In this document: piece after piece, positions 17,139 through 26,299 of the stretch
Layout: the number at the start of each line of letters is the position of its first letter
Position numbering within the stretch: the first letter of the stretch is position 1
Origin: Nonomuraea sp. SYSU D8015
Lineage (GTDB): Bacteria; Actinomycetota; Actinomycetes; Streptosporangiales; Streptosporangiaceae
Assembly (NCBI RefSeq): GCF_008065375.1
Contig: NZ_VJYI01000031.1
Coordinates: 1 to 64,000 of the forward strand
Length of the DNA stretch: 64,000 nucleotides
Direction: 5' to 3'
Made by a program: the position numbers and the translations under genes
The notes under the pieces: model-generated
Seen by the model: only the letters and a program-made list of their open reading frames with translations
What the model was told of the DNA's origin: nothing
The model's database searches: none

Positions 17139-18757
17139 ATGACCGCAGACAAGGCCCGCATGAAGGCGATCAGGGCGCGAATGGCGCAGACCGGCGAGGC
17201 GTACAACGCGGCCGCCCGCGCTCTCGACCATGACCAGGACCCGGCCGCTCGGGCGTCACGCACGCCGTCGGCTTCCCGCTCTTCGACGACACGGCACTGC
17301 CCGAGGACGAGCGTCTGGTCCTCGACGGCCTGCGGGCGCTCACGGCCGAGGGCGAGCCGCTGACGGTGCGCATGGCCGAGCCGGACCCGGAGGTGGTCGA
17401 GGCACGGGCGTACGCCGAGGAGAAGGGCGTCCGCCCGCAGTGGCGGAGGTGGGCGTCGGTGGAAGCCGCCGTCGACGGCTACGTGCTACGCGAGACCATG
17501 TACGGGCCGAACCGCTCCGGCTACACCGCAACCAACCGAGGGCCCCGGGTGCCGGTGCCGGTGCGCGCGGCCGACGGCACCGTGACCGTGGTGGCGATGC
17601 CCGAGTGGGCGCGGCTGCACGAAGACGGCCGGTGGATCTGGGCGCACACCGGCTGGCCGGTGGAGGAGCCCGGTCAGATCGTGGACCCGCCGCAGGAATT
17701 CGCGCCGACGCCGGGGCTGCGCTGGCAGGTCGCGGTCTGGCACGACCTCGGACACGAGGGCAAGGTACTGGGCGAGGACTACGGCGGCAGCGCCTCTGGG
17801 TGGCAGACGGTGGGCTGGTGCACGACCCGGGACGACGCCCGCCTGATCGCCCGCGCGTACATGGCGTATCGCGACCATTACGCACGCGCCGATGTCGTGG
17901 AGCACGGCACCGACAACGGCGAGGTCTCCCGCACCACGGACACCTACCTCCCGGACCCGGACGCTCCCGAGCGACCCCGCCCCGCCACCGCGCCCGGCCC
18001 ACGCCCGGCCTCCCCGCACCGGTCGGAGATCCCCGAGCCCGCCTGGTACCGGCGCCAGAGCAACCCGCCGAACTCATCCCTCATCGTGTGGACCGACACC
18101 GGCTGGAGGACCCTGGTCTGGACCAACTGGCAGACGGCAGTGATCGCCCAGAATCTTGGCATCGGGGCCGGCGGCCCGTATGAGTGGGCGGAGGCGTGGA
18201 GGCCGCGGCACCCCGACCGCGACCAGCACGACTGGACCCAGGAAGGCCGCGAGCTGCGCGGCCGGTTCCCCGAGACCACCTTCGCCGAACGCACCCAGCT
18301 CATCGACGCCGCGCGCCGCGCCCGTGAGGACGCTCTGGTCGACGCACTCGCCGAGCGGGGCGGCCTTACCCGGGAACAGGCGGCCGACCGCCTGGCGCAG
18401 GGCGGGAAGAAGTACCGCCAGGTCCTCGACGTGGGGCAGGCCACCATCGCCCGCGCCCTGAACACCGCCCGCCGAGCCCTGCCCGGAGGCCCTGAGCGCA
18501 CGGCGATCCGTCACGCCCTGGACGACCTCACCACCCGGCACCTGCCGCCTGCCGACGCCGAGCGCATCGCAGGCGCCCAGCTCGACAGCGAGATCGAAGC
18601 CGAGCGGGCCCCCAACGTGACCGCCTGGTGCCGCCGGGCCGTCGCCGAGTACATCGCGCCCGCCCCCGATCCCATCGCGGCTCGGCATCGACGGGTTCCG
18701 TGTGGATCGCATGGACGCGCGTGCCCCTCGACTGGAATCGGCATGAGGAGTTGGACC
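17139..18757 (+). pseudogene. Large actinomycete hypothetical protein with 5' frameshift
   Basis: ATG 17139 starts a frame (MTADKARMKAIRARMAQTGEAYN) that loses sense near 17240. The sequence continues one frame over as GRSGVTHAVGFPLFDDTALP and runs through PEVVEARAYAEEKG to beyond 18600. The main part has repeated Trp-rich motifs (WQTVGWCTTRDDARLIARAYMAYRDHY; WRTLVWTNWQTAVIAQNLG) and a long helical C-terminus (ERTQLIDAARRAREDALVDAL). The frame then reads directly into the next small gene without its own stop, so the 3' end may also be damaged. I do not recognise a function. Confidence 0.5.
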
Positions 18758-18967
18758 ATGGCAGCCAAGCGGCCCCCAGTCCCACGTCTGCTCGTCAGCG
18801 ACAAGACCGCTGCGACAGCCGAGGCCGCACGGATCCAGATCGCCGTGGTGAGCGGGCGGGAGTGGAGCAAGACCAGCATCCACGACGCGATCATCGCTGT
18901 GGGGCTGGCTCACCTGGGCGAGGTGATGGCCACGTTGCGTGCCGCCGAGGCGGACGAGGGGCGCTGA
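18758..18967 (+). CDS. Small ribbon-helix-helix-like protein (69 aa)
   Basis: A GAGGAG site precedes ATG 18758. The 69-residue product begins MAAKRPPVPRLLVSDKTAATAE. It has two helices (AEAARIQIAVVSG; SKTSIHDAIIAVGLAHLGEVMATL), a layout like small ribbon-helix-helix or plasmid-partition accessory proteins. It is in the same frame as the damaged gene upstream but has its own start signals. Confidence 0.5.
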   Translation: MAAKRPPVPRLLVSDKTAATAEAARIQIAVVSGREWSKTSIHDAIIAVGLAHLGEVMATLRAAEADEGR

Positions 18968-19030
18968 TCCTCCCGGTTTCGGGAGGAACGCCACCCATCA
19001 GGTGCTGTCGCGAAGTTGCCGAAAGAACGC

Positions 19031-19198
19031 TCAGCGTCCCCGGCCCTGGCGCCGTTGATGCTCTCGCCGGTCGACGACCGACTGCATCCGTCGGGAGGCC
19101 TCTTTCAACTCCCGGTTGCCGGTGCGATCGGCGGCCGACTGCAGCCGTCGTGACGATGCCTGGTCGCTTTCCCGGTTCCGCTCGCTCATGTTCTCCAT
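19031..19198 (-). CDS. Small basic hypothetical protein (55 aa)
   Basis: A 56-codon frame on the minus strand starts MENMSERNRESDQASSRRL and ends with HQRRQGRGR. It contains the internal near-repeat RLQSAADRTGNREL / RMQSVVDRREHQRR. Start sites are at 19198 or at the second Met (19189), which has GGAG upstream. The composition (Arg, Gln, Ser) is that of a small nucleic-acid-binding or structural peptide. The function is unknown. Confidence 0.4.
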   Translation of the reverse strand: MENMSERNRESDQASSRRLQSAADRTGNRELKEASRRMQSVVDRREHQRRQGRGR

Positions 19199-19362
19199 GA
19201 CGCGTCCCCGATGGGCCAGCCGTCCATCGCTCGACGGTCAGAGCTCAATTGCCGAATTGCTCTTATGAGGTGTCAAGAGCGCCCCGGCGCGCACCGCGCC
19301 TGCGCGCTGCCTGGCGGGGTCCTGGACTGGCCGAAAATTCCCGCTAAGCGATGAGGCGTTGG

Positions 19363-19698
19363 TTAGCGGGGTTCGTCTCGGATGGTCCAGCCGTGTTTGG
19401 TCGTGAGCTTGGACAGGGCGTTGCGGAGCTGGTTGATACGTTCTTGGGCGTCGGGACCTTGGATCCCGATCGTGATGGCGGAATCGGTGGCGTGGTAGGT
19501 GGTGTGGCGTCCTTCGGCGGCCACGCGGGCGGCGGCATGGACCCGGCCGCGTAGCCGGATGAGCTTGCGCTGGTCGGTCGTACGGTCGAGGCCGTCGATG
19601 GTGAGGTAACACAGGAACGGGCCGGGAGCGGTGAGCCGTCCTTCGGGGAGCCCGGCGTCGAGCGCTTCGCGGATCTTGACTCGGTCGGCGCTTCTCAT
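19363..19698 (-). CDS. Hypothetical protein (111 aa), possibly 5' truncated by frameshift
   Basis: From ATG 19698 the 111-residue protein reads MRSADRVKIREALDAGLPEG, then a strand-rich part (GPFLCYLTIDGLDR) and a C-terminal helix (ERINQLRNALSKLTTKHGWTI). A separate start further upstream (MDNDENQATPSPPPLAEPTA, ATG 19817) lies one frame off and may be the original N-terminus. No family is recognised. It sits where an MFS transporter gene was broken. Confidence 0.5.
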   Translation of the reverse strand: MRSADRVKIREALDAGLPEGRLTAPGPFLCYLTIDGLDRTTDQRKLIRLRGRVHAAARVAAEGRHTTYHATDSAITIGIQGPDAQERINQLRNALSKLTTKHGWTIRDEPR

Positions 19699-19829
19699 TG
19701 GGCGGCGGCCGAGCAAGTTGGGCCAGCCGTCCGGGCGCTGAGGAACGGTGTAGGGGGCGCGGTCGGCTCGGCGAGCGGCGGGGGTGACGGGGTGGCTTGG
19801 TTTTCGTCGTTGTCCATGATCCTCGCATG

Positions 19830-20095
19830 CCGGTTCGGAACAGAGGCTCGAGGGCGGTCAGCACGACGCGCCGCGACCAGCCCGCGGTCAGCGTGGCCAG
19901 CACCGGGGCCAGCACGGCGTAGGCGATGGCGAAGACCGTGACGAGCTGGCCCGCCGCGGCCACGCTGACGTCCAGCGACCGAGCGATCTCGGGGAGGATG
20001 CCGGCGATGACGAAGGCGTCCGTGCCAACGGCGAAGGTCCCGACCGCCAGGATCGCCGCGTACCCTCGCCAGCGCCTGGTGAGCGCGATCCTCAT
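19830..20095 (-). pseudogene. MFS drug-efflux transporter, N-terminal fragment
   Basis: From ATG 20095 the sequence encodes RRWRGYAAILAVGTFAVGTDAF, VIAGILPEIARSLDVSVAAAGQLVTVFAIAYAVLAPVLATLTAG and WSRRVVL. These are the first two transmembrane helices and the loop-2 region of CmlR/AraJ-type exporters. After RRVVL it loses all similarity and runs into unrelated sequence. About three quarters of the transporter is gone. Its ATG overlaps the stop of the gene at 20092-20322. Confidence 0.7.
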
Positions 20096-20322
20096 GAGTC
20101 CCCGGCCATCTCGGCACGCCCGTGGGCCCGCGTGGCGTGATGGGAGGAATACGGCGCGGTCACCCGGACCAACGCCGCGCCGTCAAGGACGTCGTAGAGG
20201 ATCTGCCGACCGACCGGGCCAGCAGGAGCCGTAGCGATCATGAAGTCTCCAGGACAAACGGTGATGTTCGCGACGATAGCCACAGCGCCGCCATCGGCGG
20301 GCGCAGTTAGTTGAGGCGCCAT
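20092..20322 (-). CDS. Small hypothetical protein (76 aa) coupled to the MFS fragment
   Basis: The 76-residue frame starts MAPQLTAPADGGAVAIVANIT at 20322. It ends with a TGA that overlaps the ATG of the MFS fragment in an ATGA, a common coupling arrangement. It has a few short strands (GGAVAIVANITV; ILYDVLDGAALVRVTAPY) but no family resemblance. If real it was the first gene of an operon with the transporter. Confidence 0.35.
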   Translation of the reverse strand: MAPQLTAPADGGAVAIVANITVCPGDFMIATAPAGPVGRQILYDVLDGAALVRVTAPYSSHHATRAHGRAEMAGDS

Positions 20323-21084
20323 CGCCGATGTTGGTCGGTCCATTGGGGTGGTGGGCGGCAACCGCATCCGGAGAGCGGGCCGCGGGCGAGCTTAGCGTCA
20401 CATGCTTCGCGGAATCCCGGTCGGCTCGGCGCTGCTTTTCCAAGCTGCTCTCCCACGAGGTCGCCGCGACCTGCCTGACCGCGGCGGCGCCAGACGCCCT
20501 CGCGGAGCGGACTTGGGTGCACCGAGGTAGGAGAGGGCGGATACGCCAATACAGTCACGGCGGCGTTGACCCGGTATAGGCCGTGGTATGTACCTCGGCC
20601 GCGGCTTCGCGGCCGCCCCCCAGCGCTGGTGGCAACCAGACATGTGATCCTGTTCGCGACCCGCACCGTGACGCGGGTGGAAGGGCAAGGTCAAGAACCC
20701 AAGAGGGCCTCCCGTTGCCGCGGGAGACCCTCACGTGCTTCGACGCCCACCTGGACTCAACAGACAGCCGCCTCGGAATCAGGGACCAGTCGTCGCCCGT
20801 CCAATCGCCATTAAAGGCTAATGGGACACCCACGACAAGCGACAACAATAAGTGGAATGGAATGAACTGCGATTGAATGAGAACAAACCATAATGAAACG
20901 AGGGTAGAGCCCACCCAGCGACGCCATCAGTTGAGGCCCCGCGCCGACCGCGACAAACACTCTCCACTCGCCGGGCAGCCCCGGTGCAGCAACACACCGG
21001 ACTACCCGCTTTTCCTGGTTCACCAGCCAACGATCACCGCGGGACGGAACACTAGACCTCAGCTGCTGACATCGGGAGGGGCGC
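20323..21084. other. Long intergenic region with one strong hairpin
   Basis: About 760 bases without a convincing gene. The hairpin at 20703-20732 is the only clear structure. The segment at 20800-20900 is unusually AT-rich for this DNA, fitting an upstream promoter region for the gene at 21085. Confidence 0.45.
20703..20732. terminator. Hairpin, 12-base arms, TTGCCG loop
   Basis: GAGGGCCTCCCG and CGGGAGACCCTC pair with one mismatch around TTGCCG. It could be a terminator of a lost gene or an attenuator. No gene directly precedes it on either strand. Confidence 0.45.
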
Positions 21085-21882
21085 ATGACCGCTGCCGTCG
21101 ATGCCGACGACGTCTTGGTTGGCCGGAACTGGGCGCGGTGGCTCCCCGACACCTGCATCGCGTTTTTTCTGCAATGGGCCGCCATCGTGGGTCAGGCCCC
21201 AGTCACGCGCGGCATCCTGGCCGGACTGCCGCTGTTTGACGGCATGATCATCGACGATCGCGGATGGGCTTCACCGGCGTGGGATCGCCTGCAGCCCTAC
21301 GCCCATCTGGACTTGGCCCACATCGCTGCCCAGCTCAATCAGCTAATGTCACCATCCGACGCAGACCCCGAAGACCCCAGGCAGCGTCGCACGCGGATCG
21401 ATGAAGCGGCGGCGCGCGTGGGCGCCGGCACGCTCGCCAGCGTGAATGACGTCTTCACCTACATGCTGACCTGCCGCCTGATCAACGCGCAGCCCGGCGC
21501 CAGCCCGACCACCTACAGCCTCTCCCCTGACCCGCCACTGCCATCGCAGGTGTTGCGCCTGCCAGCCGAGGAGGCCACCCACGAAGCGGTTCGCTACGGC
21601 TGGTATCGACACGGAGATGCCGCCGAGCGGATCGTGTCGCTGGTCGGGCTCGGGCACATGCGCCTGACCAGCAGCCTGGAGAAACTCTCCAAAAGGACTC
21701 TTCTGGGCAGCGAGTCGGTGCGCGAGGCCCTGCTGTGGCTGATCGGCCAGGGCATCGTACAGGCGAACGCCGACATCGCCACCCTGGATCGCTACAAGGT
21801 GTTCGAGGTCGTCCCGCACCCGCAGCAGCAGGGGATCGACGGAAGCCGCGCTCCGTCCGCCGCTGGCGGCGGTGACGGTTGA
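21085..21882 (+). CDS. Hypothetical protein (265 aa) with C-terminal helical repeat
   Basis: ATG 21085 follows GGGAGGGGCGC, a good ribosome site. The protein is Trp-rich at the start (GRNWARWLPDTCIAFFLQWAA). The middle is helical with a proline-rich loop around residues 140-155. Near the end is LGHMRLTSSLEKLSKRTLLGSESVREALLWLIGQGIV, which has the look of a winged-helix or helical bundle. No signal peptide is present. I cannot name the family. Confidence 0.6.
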   Translation: MTAAVDADDVLVGRNWARWLPDTCIAFFLQWAAIVGQAPVTRGILAGLPLFDGMIIDDRGWASPAWDRLQPYAHLDLAHIAAQLNQLMSPSDADPEDPRQRRTRIDEAAARVGAGTLASVNDVFTYMLTCRLINAQPGASPTTYSLSPDPPLPSQVLRLPAEEATHEAVRYGWYRHGDAAERIVSLVGLGHMRLTSSLEKLSKRTLLGSESVREALLWLIGQGIVQANADIATLDRYKVFEVVPHPQQQGIDGSRAPSAAGGGDG

Positions 21883-21996
21883 CCTCTCTGGCATATCGCG
21901 GGATGACCGCCGCGGAGCCTTGACCGGGTCGACGGCAGCTGAAGCGCGTTGAGGGAGTCGCTGGTGCACCTCCCTCTCGGCACGTCTCCCTCATCG

Positions 21997-22185
21997 TTAG
22001 TCATCGGCAAAGCCTAGCCCGCACCGGCGGACGTGCTCCGCCTCCGCCTCCAGCCCTGCCTGTTCCAGTGCGGCAAGGAGTAGGGAGGAGGCTGCGTACC
22101 AGTCGCCTGCCTCCGTACGGGCGCGCAGCTCATCGACACACCCACGCTCGCCCAGCAGACGGGCCAGCCGGACGCCGGGTCGCGG
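21997..22185 (-). pseudogene. C-terminal fragment of an ARM/TPR-like repeat protein
   Basis: Ending at TAA 21997, the minus strand encodes VRLARLLGERGCVDELRARTEAGDWYAASSLLL and then EQAGLEAEAEHVRRCGLGFADD. This matches the actinomycete repeat unit with RLADLLAERGDLDELRARADAGD-like sequence found in long repeat proteins. Upstream the frame is broken, and only about one and a half repeats remain. Confidence 0.5.
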
Positions 22186-22513
22186 CCACCCTGCGCGCCG
22201 TGGTCGTGCGCCAGGCCGTCGCGGCAGCTCGTCAGGCCCGCGCTACCTGCCAGTGACCCGGCTCCCCCGGCCGCATGCCGTTCAAGGGGTCGCCTATCCG
22301 GCGCCGTCGCGGGTGTACCGCTGGTAGTAGATGCAGGCGTGCCCGCCATCGTGACCGGCTCGGTAGACGGATACCTCGGTGTATCGGTGCCGTTGTCGAC
22401 GAGCCCGGTGTAGGGGTGGGTCCCGCTAGTGTCCAGTTTGGGACGAGCGGGACGAGGTCGCCGAGGCCGCCTCGATTGACCTGGTGTTCGTCAATTCCGG
22501 ATCAGAGAAGCCC
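22186..22513. other. Gene-free stretch with the tail of a small open frame
   Basis: Up to 22559 one frame reads DEVAEAASIDLVFVNSGSEK and then PTGLTLKKEGYTM before a TGA. It looks like the end of a small protein but has no plausible start codon. The rest is featureless. Confidence 0.35.
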
Positions 22514-22583
22514 GAGTGTCCAACCGGCTTGACACTCAAGAAGGAGGGGTACACGATGTGAGTGTCTAATTTAATAGACACTC
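22514..22583 (+). promoter_or_regulatory. Two identical-geometry operators around a promoter
   Basis: GAGTGTC-N10-GACACTC occurs at 22514-22537 and again at 22560-22583, start-to-start distance 46 bases. The first copy covers a TTGACA -35 box (22529-22534). The second lies just after the likely -10 (22552-22557). In the second copy the arms extend to nine bases. A dimeric repressor bound at both would block the promoter of the gene at 22600. Confidence 0.65.
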
Positions 22584-22599
22584 GTTGCTGGAGGGTTCC

Positions 22600-23289
22600 A
22601 TGAACACCACCCCCGAGATCACCACGGACGACCTGGGCGACGTCTGGCGGCACCCCGGCCTGACCGACGACGAGCAGTTCCCCGGTGCCGACCACGACTT
22701 CGCTCTCATCAACCATGAGGGGACATGGGTCTCCTACTGCGCCGCCCCGGCCGGATTCTTCACAGCCACCCACCCCAGTGAGGCGGCCGCCCGCGAGGCG
22801 TTCACCACCGACGTCACTGAGTTCCTGCTCGGCGGGCGCGAACCGTACTCCAACGAGTTCTCCTGGAAGATGGACATGGGCGAGGGCACCGTGGACGAGA
22901 TCGCCGTCGTCCCTGTCGCCGACCGGTTCGACAAGCTCACCTGGTACGTCGCCTGGCGGCTGAACGGCGAGTGCGGCTACAGCCGCCAGCACGACCGCGA
23001 GGACGCCACCGAGGCCGCGTTCGAGCGCGCCCGCCAGCACGCGGCCGACATCGAAGACCGGCCGCTGGGCAAGGTGTACGGCACCCACCTGCTGCACGCC
23101 ATCGCCGCCCACCAGGAGCAAGCCGTGCTGATCGAGCACGGCGACGCCATTCGGGAGGCGTACGAATACGAGCTGATCGGGCGCGGGCGCGAGACGGACG
23201 TCAAAGCGATCGCCGATCGGCTGGGCGTCTCCCGCAGCCACTTCTACAACATCGTCAACCGTGAGGCGTGGACCTGGGACAAGGAATGA
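22600..23289 (+). CDS. Hypothetical protein with C-terminal helix-turn-helix
   Basis: The ATG at 22600 is chosen because GGAGGG lies seven bases upstream. A TTG at 22585 would be an alternative. The 229-residue protein has a mixed N-terminal domain (TWVSYCAAPAGFFTATHP; ITEFLLGG-like helix; KLTWYVAWRLNGECGYSR). The C-terminal HTH reads VKAIADRLGVSRSHFYNIVNRE. The HTH makes autoregulation through the two upstream operators plausible. It converges on the cse1-like gene. No named family is recognised. Confidence 0.65.
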   Translation: MNTTPEITTDDLGDVWRHPGLTDDEQFPGADHDFALINHEGTWVSYCAAPAGFFTATHPSEAAAREAFTTDVTEFLLGGREPYSNEFSWKMDMGEGTVDEIAVVPVADRFDKLTWYVAWRLNGECGYSRQHDREDATEAAFERARQHAADIEDRPLGKVYGTHLLHAIAAHQEQAVLIEHGDAIREAYEYELIGRGRETDVKAIADRLGVSRSHFYNIVNREAWTWDKE

Positions 23290-23309
23290 CGCCCCGGCAC
23301 AACGCATAC

Positions 23310-23341
23310 GATGCCGCCCCTTGGACAGAGGAGGCGGCATC
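23310..23341. terminator. Hairpin terminator between convergent genes
   Basis: GATGCCGCC and GGCGGCATC (9 bases, perfect) flank a 14-base loop between the HTH gene ending at 23289 and the cse1-like gene ending at 23349. Confidence 0.65.
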
Positions 23342-23348
23342 GCCTGTG

Positions 23349-25196
23349 TCAGGCCCGCAGTTTCGAGCGCAGCAGGCCGCCGACCTGCTCGATGCGCGCG
23401 GCGGCCTTGAAATCCAGCGCCTGCCAGCGGCGGCTCAGTTCCTCGCCGACCCTGTCGCCCATCTCGTACACATGCTCCTCCCAGGGCTTGCGCGGCACCC
23501 CTGGACCGAGGACCAGGGCCAGCTCCCGGCCGGCGTTCATCCAGGCCGTGCGGATCGCCTCGTTGGCGTGGATCCGCGCCCGCTCGGCCCGCGTTGCGGG
23601 CATGCGCTTGATGTGCTCGCTGGCGGCCCAGCGCAGCAGCTTCAGCGCCACCCCGGCGTCGGCGACCGCATCGGAGACGGCGCGCCCGGCCATGGTTGCC
23701 GGTGTCAGGTGGGCGGCCGTCGTCTTCCCAGACCGCCACACCCCGGCGTCTTGAATGGTGGCGCGCCACTTGTCGTAGCGAATCCCGACGAGCTCCATCC
23801 TGATGGGCTCGGTCGGACTGACCGCTTGTGAGGCGACCCGCTGGCGCAGCGCCGCGACCATCGGCGCCGGCTCCGACTTGCTGGTGAAGATCGGCGCGAG
23901 CATCCGTGGTGGCGGCGCGTCCAGCGTGTCCTCCGGATCGGTCCACGCCTGGCCCGCGTACGGGTCGATCGCGTCGGCCGGGCGATCGTCGGCCGCGGTG
24001 ATGTGCGCGCTGCGCACAAGCCCGTCCGGGTCGCGGAACAGCAGGATTCCGCGCGACGGCCAGCACAGCAGATCGGCGGGCACCGCCGGTACCTGGTCTT
24101 TGCGGCGGCCCGGCGCCTGCGTGCGGTTCCACCACGTCTGCCCACCGCCCAGGCCGGGGATAAGCGCGTGCAGCAGGGTGTGGGCGAGGGTGGAGCCGAC
24201 GAGCCGGATCTGCGTGGCGTAGCCGAGCGGCCCGGCCGGGGTGCCGGCCTCGCGCCCGCCACCGGCGCGGGTCCGGATGCCGCCGGCGTCGTAGGCGTGG
24301 CAGTGCAGCAGCCAGGACGCGGCCTGGGCTGGCGTCAGCTCGGACGGCGGGTGAAACATGAACCCGGCGCCCGCGCCTTGCGGGGCATAAGCGGTGAGGT
24401 AGGAGATCGGGCGCGGGTCGGCGGGCACCTCCAGGCCGGGCACCTGGGCGAACGGCCGGTCACGGGAGAACAGGTCGAACGCCGCGGCGTGCTCGTCGAG
24501 CCACGCGCCGAGCTCGTCGGCGGGCAGCTGCCCGGCCTGCCACATGGCCGCCCAGCGGCGCGGGTCATCGCCCGGTGCCGACAGGGCCTCATGCGCGATG
24601 GCCACCAGCAGCCGCTGGACGGCCACGTTGACCGTGCCGTCCTGGTAGCCGAGATCGGCCAGTTCATGAGCGCCGGTCAGCGCCTGCCGGAGTGACACGG
24701 TCACGGGCTTGAGCCCGTCCACCGTGTACGCCTCGATCCACGGCTCGTCCACGAGGCCGAATCCCGGAGTGGTGGCCGCTGGCGGCGGTTCCGGTTGTCG
24801 AGTGCCGGGCTCGCCGCGGTGGGCGGCGCGGCAGCGCTTGCACCGGCCCCCGTTCTTGTAGCCCTGGTCGGTGCCGCACCGGGGGCCGCCTGCGCAATTG
24901 GCGGCCAACGCCTTCTCCAGGGTGTCGGAGAACTCGGTGTCCCAGCGCGCTCGTCCCCAGACGATGGACGTGGACAGGCGGGTCTTCGACCGGCGGACCG
25001 CGTCGGCGAGCGATGTGCCCTCGGTCAGGTCGCGCAGTAGCTGGGCGCGGGTGGCGGGGGGAAACTCGGCGTCGGCCTGCTGGCGTCGCCACTGGCGGGT
25101 TTCCTCGTTGTGTGCCGCGCGTGCTTCGGGGTCGTCTCGGGCTCCGCGTCGGTAGCGCGAGGTGGGTTTGACGGCGCGGGGACGTTCATCGTTCAC
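23349..25196 (-). CDS. casA: Orphan Cse1/CasA with N-terminal HTH and Cys-cluster extension
   Basis: GTG 25196 is chosen because GGAGG lies nearby upstream. The protein has 615 residues. From about residue 143 on it is Cse1, the large subunit of type I-E Cascade: FGLVDEPWIEAYTVDGLKPV, then SLRQALTGAHELADL, SRDRPFAQVPG and GGGQTWWNR. Ahead of this is an unusual extension with a helix-turn-helix-like part (RAQLLRDLTEGTSLADAVRR, WGRARWDTEF) and a Cys cluster (CAGGPRCGTD, GGRCKRCRAAH). No cas3, cse2, cas7, cas5, cas6, cas1, cas2 or repeat array is in the window. The role of a lone, DNA-binding-domain-fused Cse1 is unknown. Confidence 0.85.
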   Translation of the reverse strand: MNDERPRAVKPTSRYRRGARDDPEARAAHNEETRQWRRQQADAEFPPATRAQLLRDLTEGTSLADAVRRSKTRLSTSIVWGRARWDTEFSDTLEKALAANCAGGPRCGTDQGYKNGGRCKRCRAAHRGEPGTRQPEPPPAATTPGFGLVDEPWIEAYTVDGLKPVTVSLRQALTGAHELADLGYQDGTVNVAVQRLLVAIAHEALSAPGDDPRRWAAMWQAGQLPADELGAWLDEHAAAFDLFSRDRPFAQVPGLEVPADPRPISYLTAYAPQGAGAGFMFHPPSELTPAQAASWLLHCHAYDAGGIRTRAGGGREAGTPAGPLGYATQIRLVGSTLAHTLLHALIPGLGGGQTWWNRTQAPGRRKDQVPAVPADLLCWPSRGILLFRDPDGLVRSAHITAADDRPADAIDPYAGQAWTDPEDTLDAPPPRMLAPIFTSKSEPAPMVAALRQRVASQAVSPTEPIRMELVGIRYDKWRATIQDAGVWRSGKTTAAHLTPATMAGRAVSDAVADAGVALKLLRWAASEHIKRMPATRAERARIHANEAIRTAWMNAGRELALVLGPGVPRKPWEEHVYEMGDRVGEELSRRWQALDFKAAARIEQVGGLLRSKLRA

Positions 25197-25507
25197 GATG
25201 GCCTCCAGGCCCTTCAACGGGAGGTCGACATATTACCCTCCAAGCGTGGGGCGTAGGGGAACCGGTCACGAACGCAGCAGCTTCATCGCAGCTAGTCGAC
25301 CTCACCGCTCCACCAGCGCGGCAGTCCCGGCGAGCCTGCTTGCCTTACGTGCCCGACAAGATCATCTCTCAAAGCCTCGCTCACCTCCAGCGTGGCGAGT
25401 CGACGTCGCACTGCACAGGGGTCGCGCCCGTGGCATACCGCGCGGTAAGCACCTCCAGGGCGAGATGCGGGCCCCCGGCCACGTCGTCGAGTGCTGGTCT
25501 TGCTGCT
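25197..25507. other. Upstream region of the cse1-like gene
   Basis: This stretch contains the cse1 promoter region. A minus-strand open frame at 25292-25525 has some protein-like sequence (RRRLATLEVSEALRDDLVGHV) but no good start and no family. It may be a relic belonging with the repeat that follows. Confidence 0.35.
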
Positions 25508-25700
25508 CCAGCCGAAAGGGAACACTACGGCGGAGAAGGCATTCCGGGCCTCGCTAGCCGTGTAAACGATAACCCACTGGGCTCCTTCTTGAGGCGCACG
25601 GGCGAAGCCCGTTCCTTCCTACCACCCGAACGGCGCACGCATCACCCGTCGCGATTTGGCTCAAGAACGGCCATGCCTTTTACAGTGTAGATCAACAACG
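25508..25700. repeat. Diverged intergenic repeat, copy B
   Basis: Partner of the segment at 8259-8453, in the same orientation. It has the same perfect hairpin ACGGGC-GAA-GCCCGT at 25598-25612 and the same order of conserved blocks. Small indels between the copies destroy any shared open frame. Confidence 0.55.
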
Positions 25701-26299
25701 GCTTGGCTGCGCCTCATAGAGGGGGCAAGGTAGTGAGCCGGGTCATGGCAGTTGAAACGAGCCACGGAAACCGGCATCTCCCGCTGGCGAGAACGCCAGC
25801 AGCCAGGCGCTTCCTAGCCCAGGTCAAGCGCTGGAGCGGCCTCGGACGGGGCAGTGAAGCGCCGTGGCGACCCGGGTGTTCACCGCTACACAGTGAGGCT
25901 CGGCCGCCACACCCATTCGATTACCTTCAGTGCCGGCACGGCAGCCGTTTCCTGATCACCATGCTCTACAGCTCTCCGCACCATCCTGTGAACCTCCAGG
26001 TGTGGAATGCAGAGCAGAATGTGACACGCACTCGTGCGGCAATACGCTCTGTGGCTTCCTCACGCTACCAGCCCCGCGCCTCCCGCCCGGTAAGGGCCGC
26101 TAGAAGCGGCAAGCTCACTCGTCCCCCGGGGCCAACCCCGAAGGCATCGAATATTCCCAGGGACACATGAGCGAAGATGCTGTCGATGCAGTACACGTCA
26201 AAAGTTCTTCGACATTCACCGACCTCCTTCACGATTGCATGCCAATACCGCTATGTTTGGGGAGTCCAGTGCAGTACACACCTTTCGATGGGATGGGCA
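25701..26299. other. Gene-free stretch upstream of lsr2
   Basis: No gene is recognised between the repeat and lsr2. Some short protein-like scraps occur (for example HRYTVRLGRHTHSITFSAG around 25890-25960) but they are broken by stops. The last 120 bases are less GC-rich and should contain the lsr2 promoter. Confidence 0.4.

Noticed and set aside
23349..25217. Expectation of a CRISPR array near the cse1-like gene
   Set aside because: I found no series of regularly spaced repeats on either side. The repeats nearby (8259 and 25508 segments) are two distant diverged copies, not an array.
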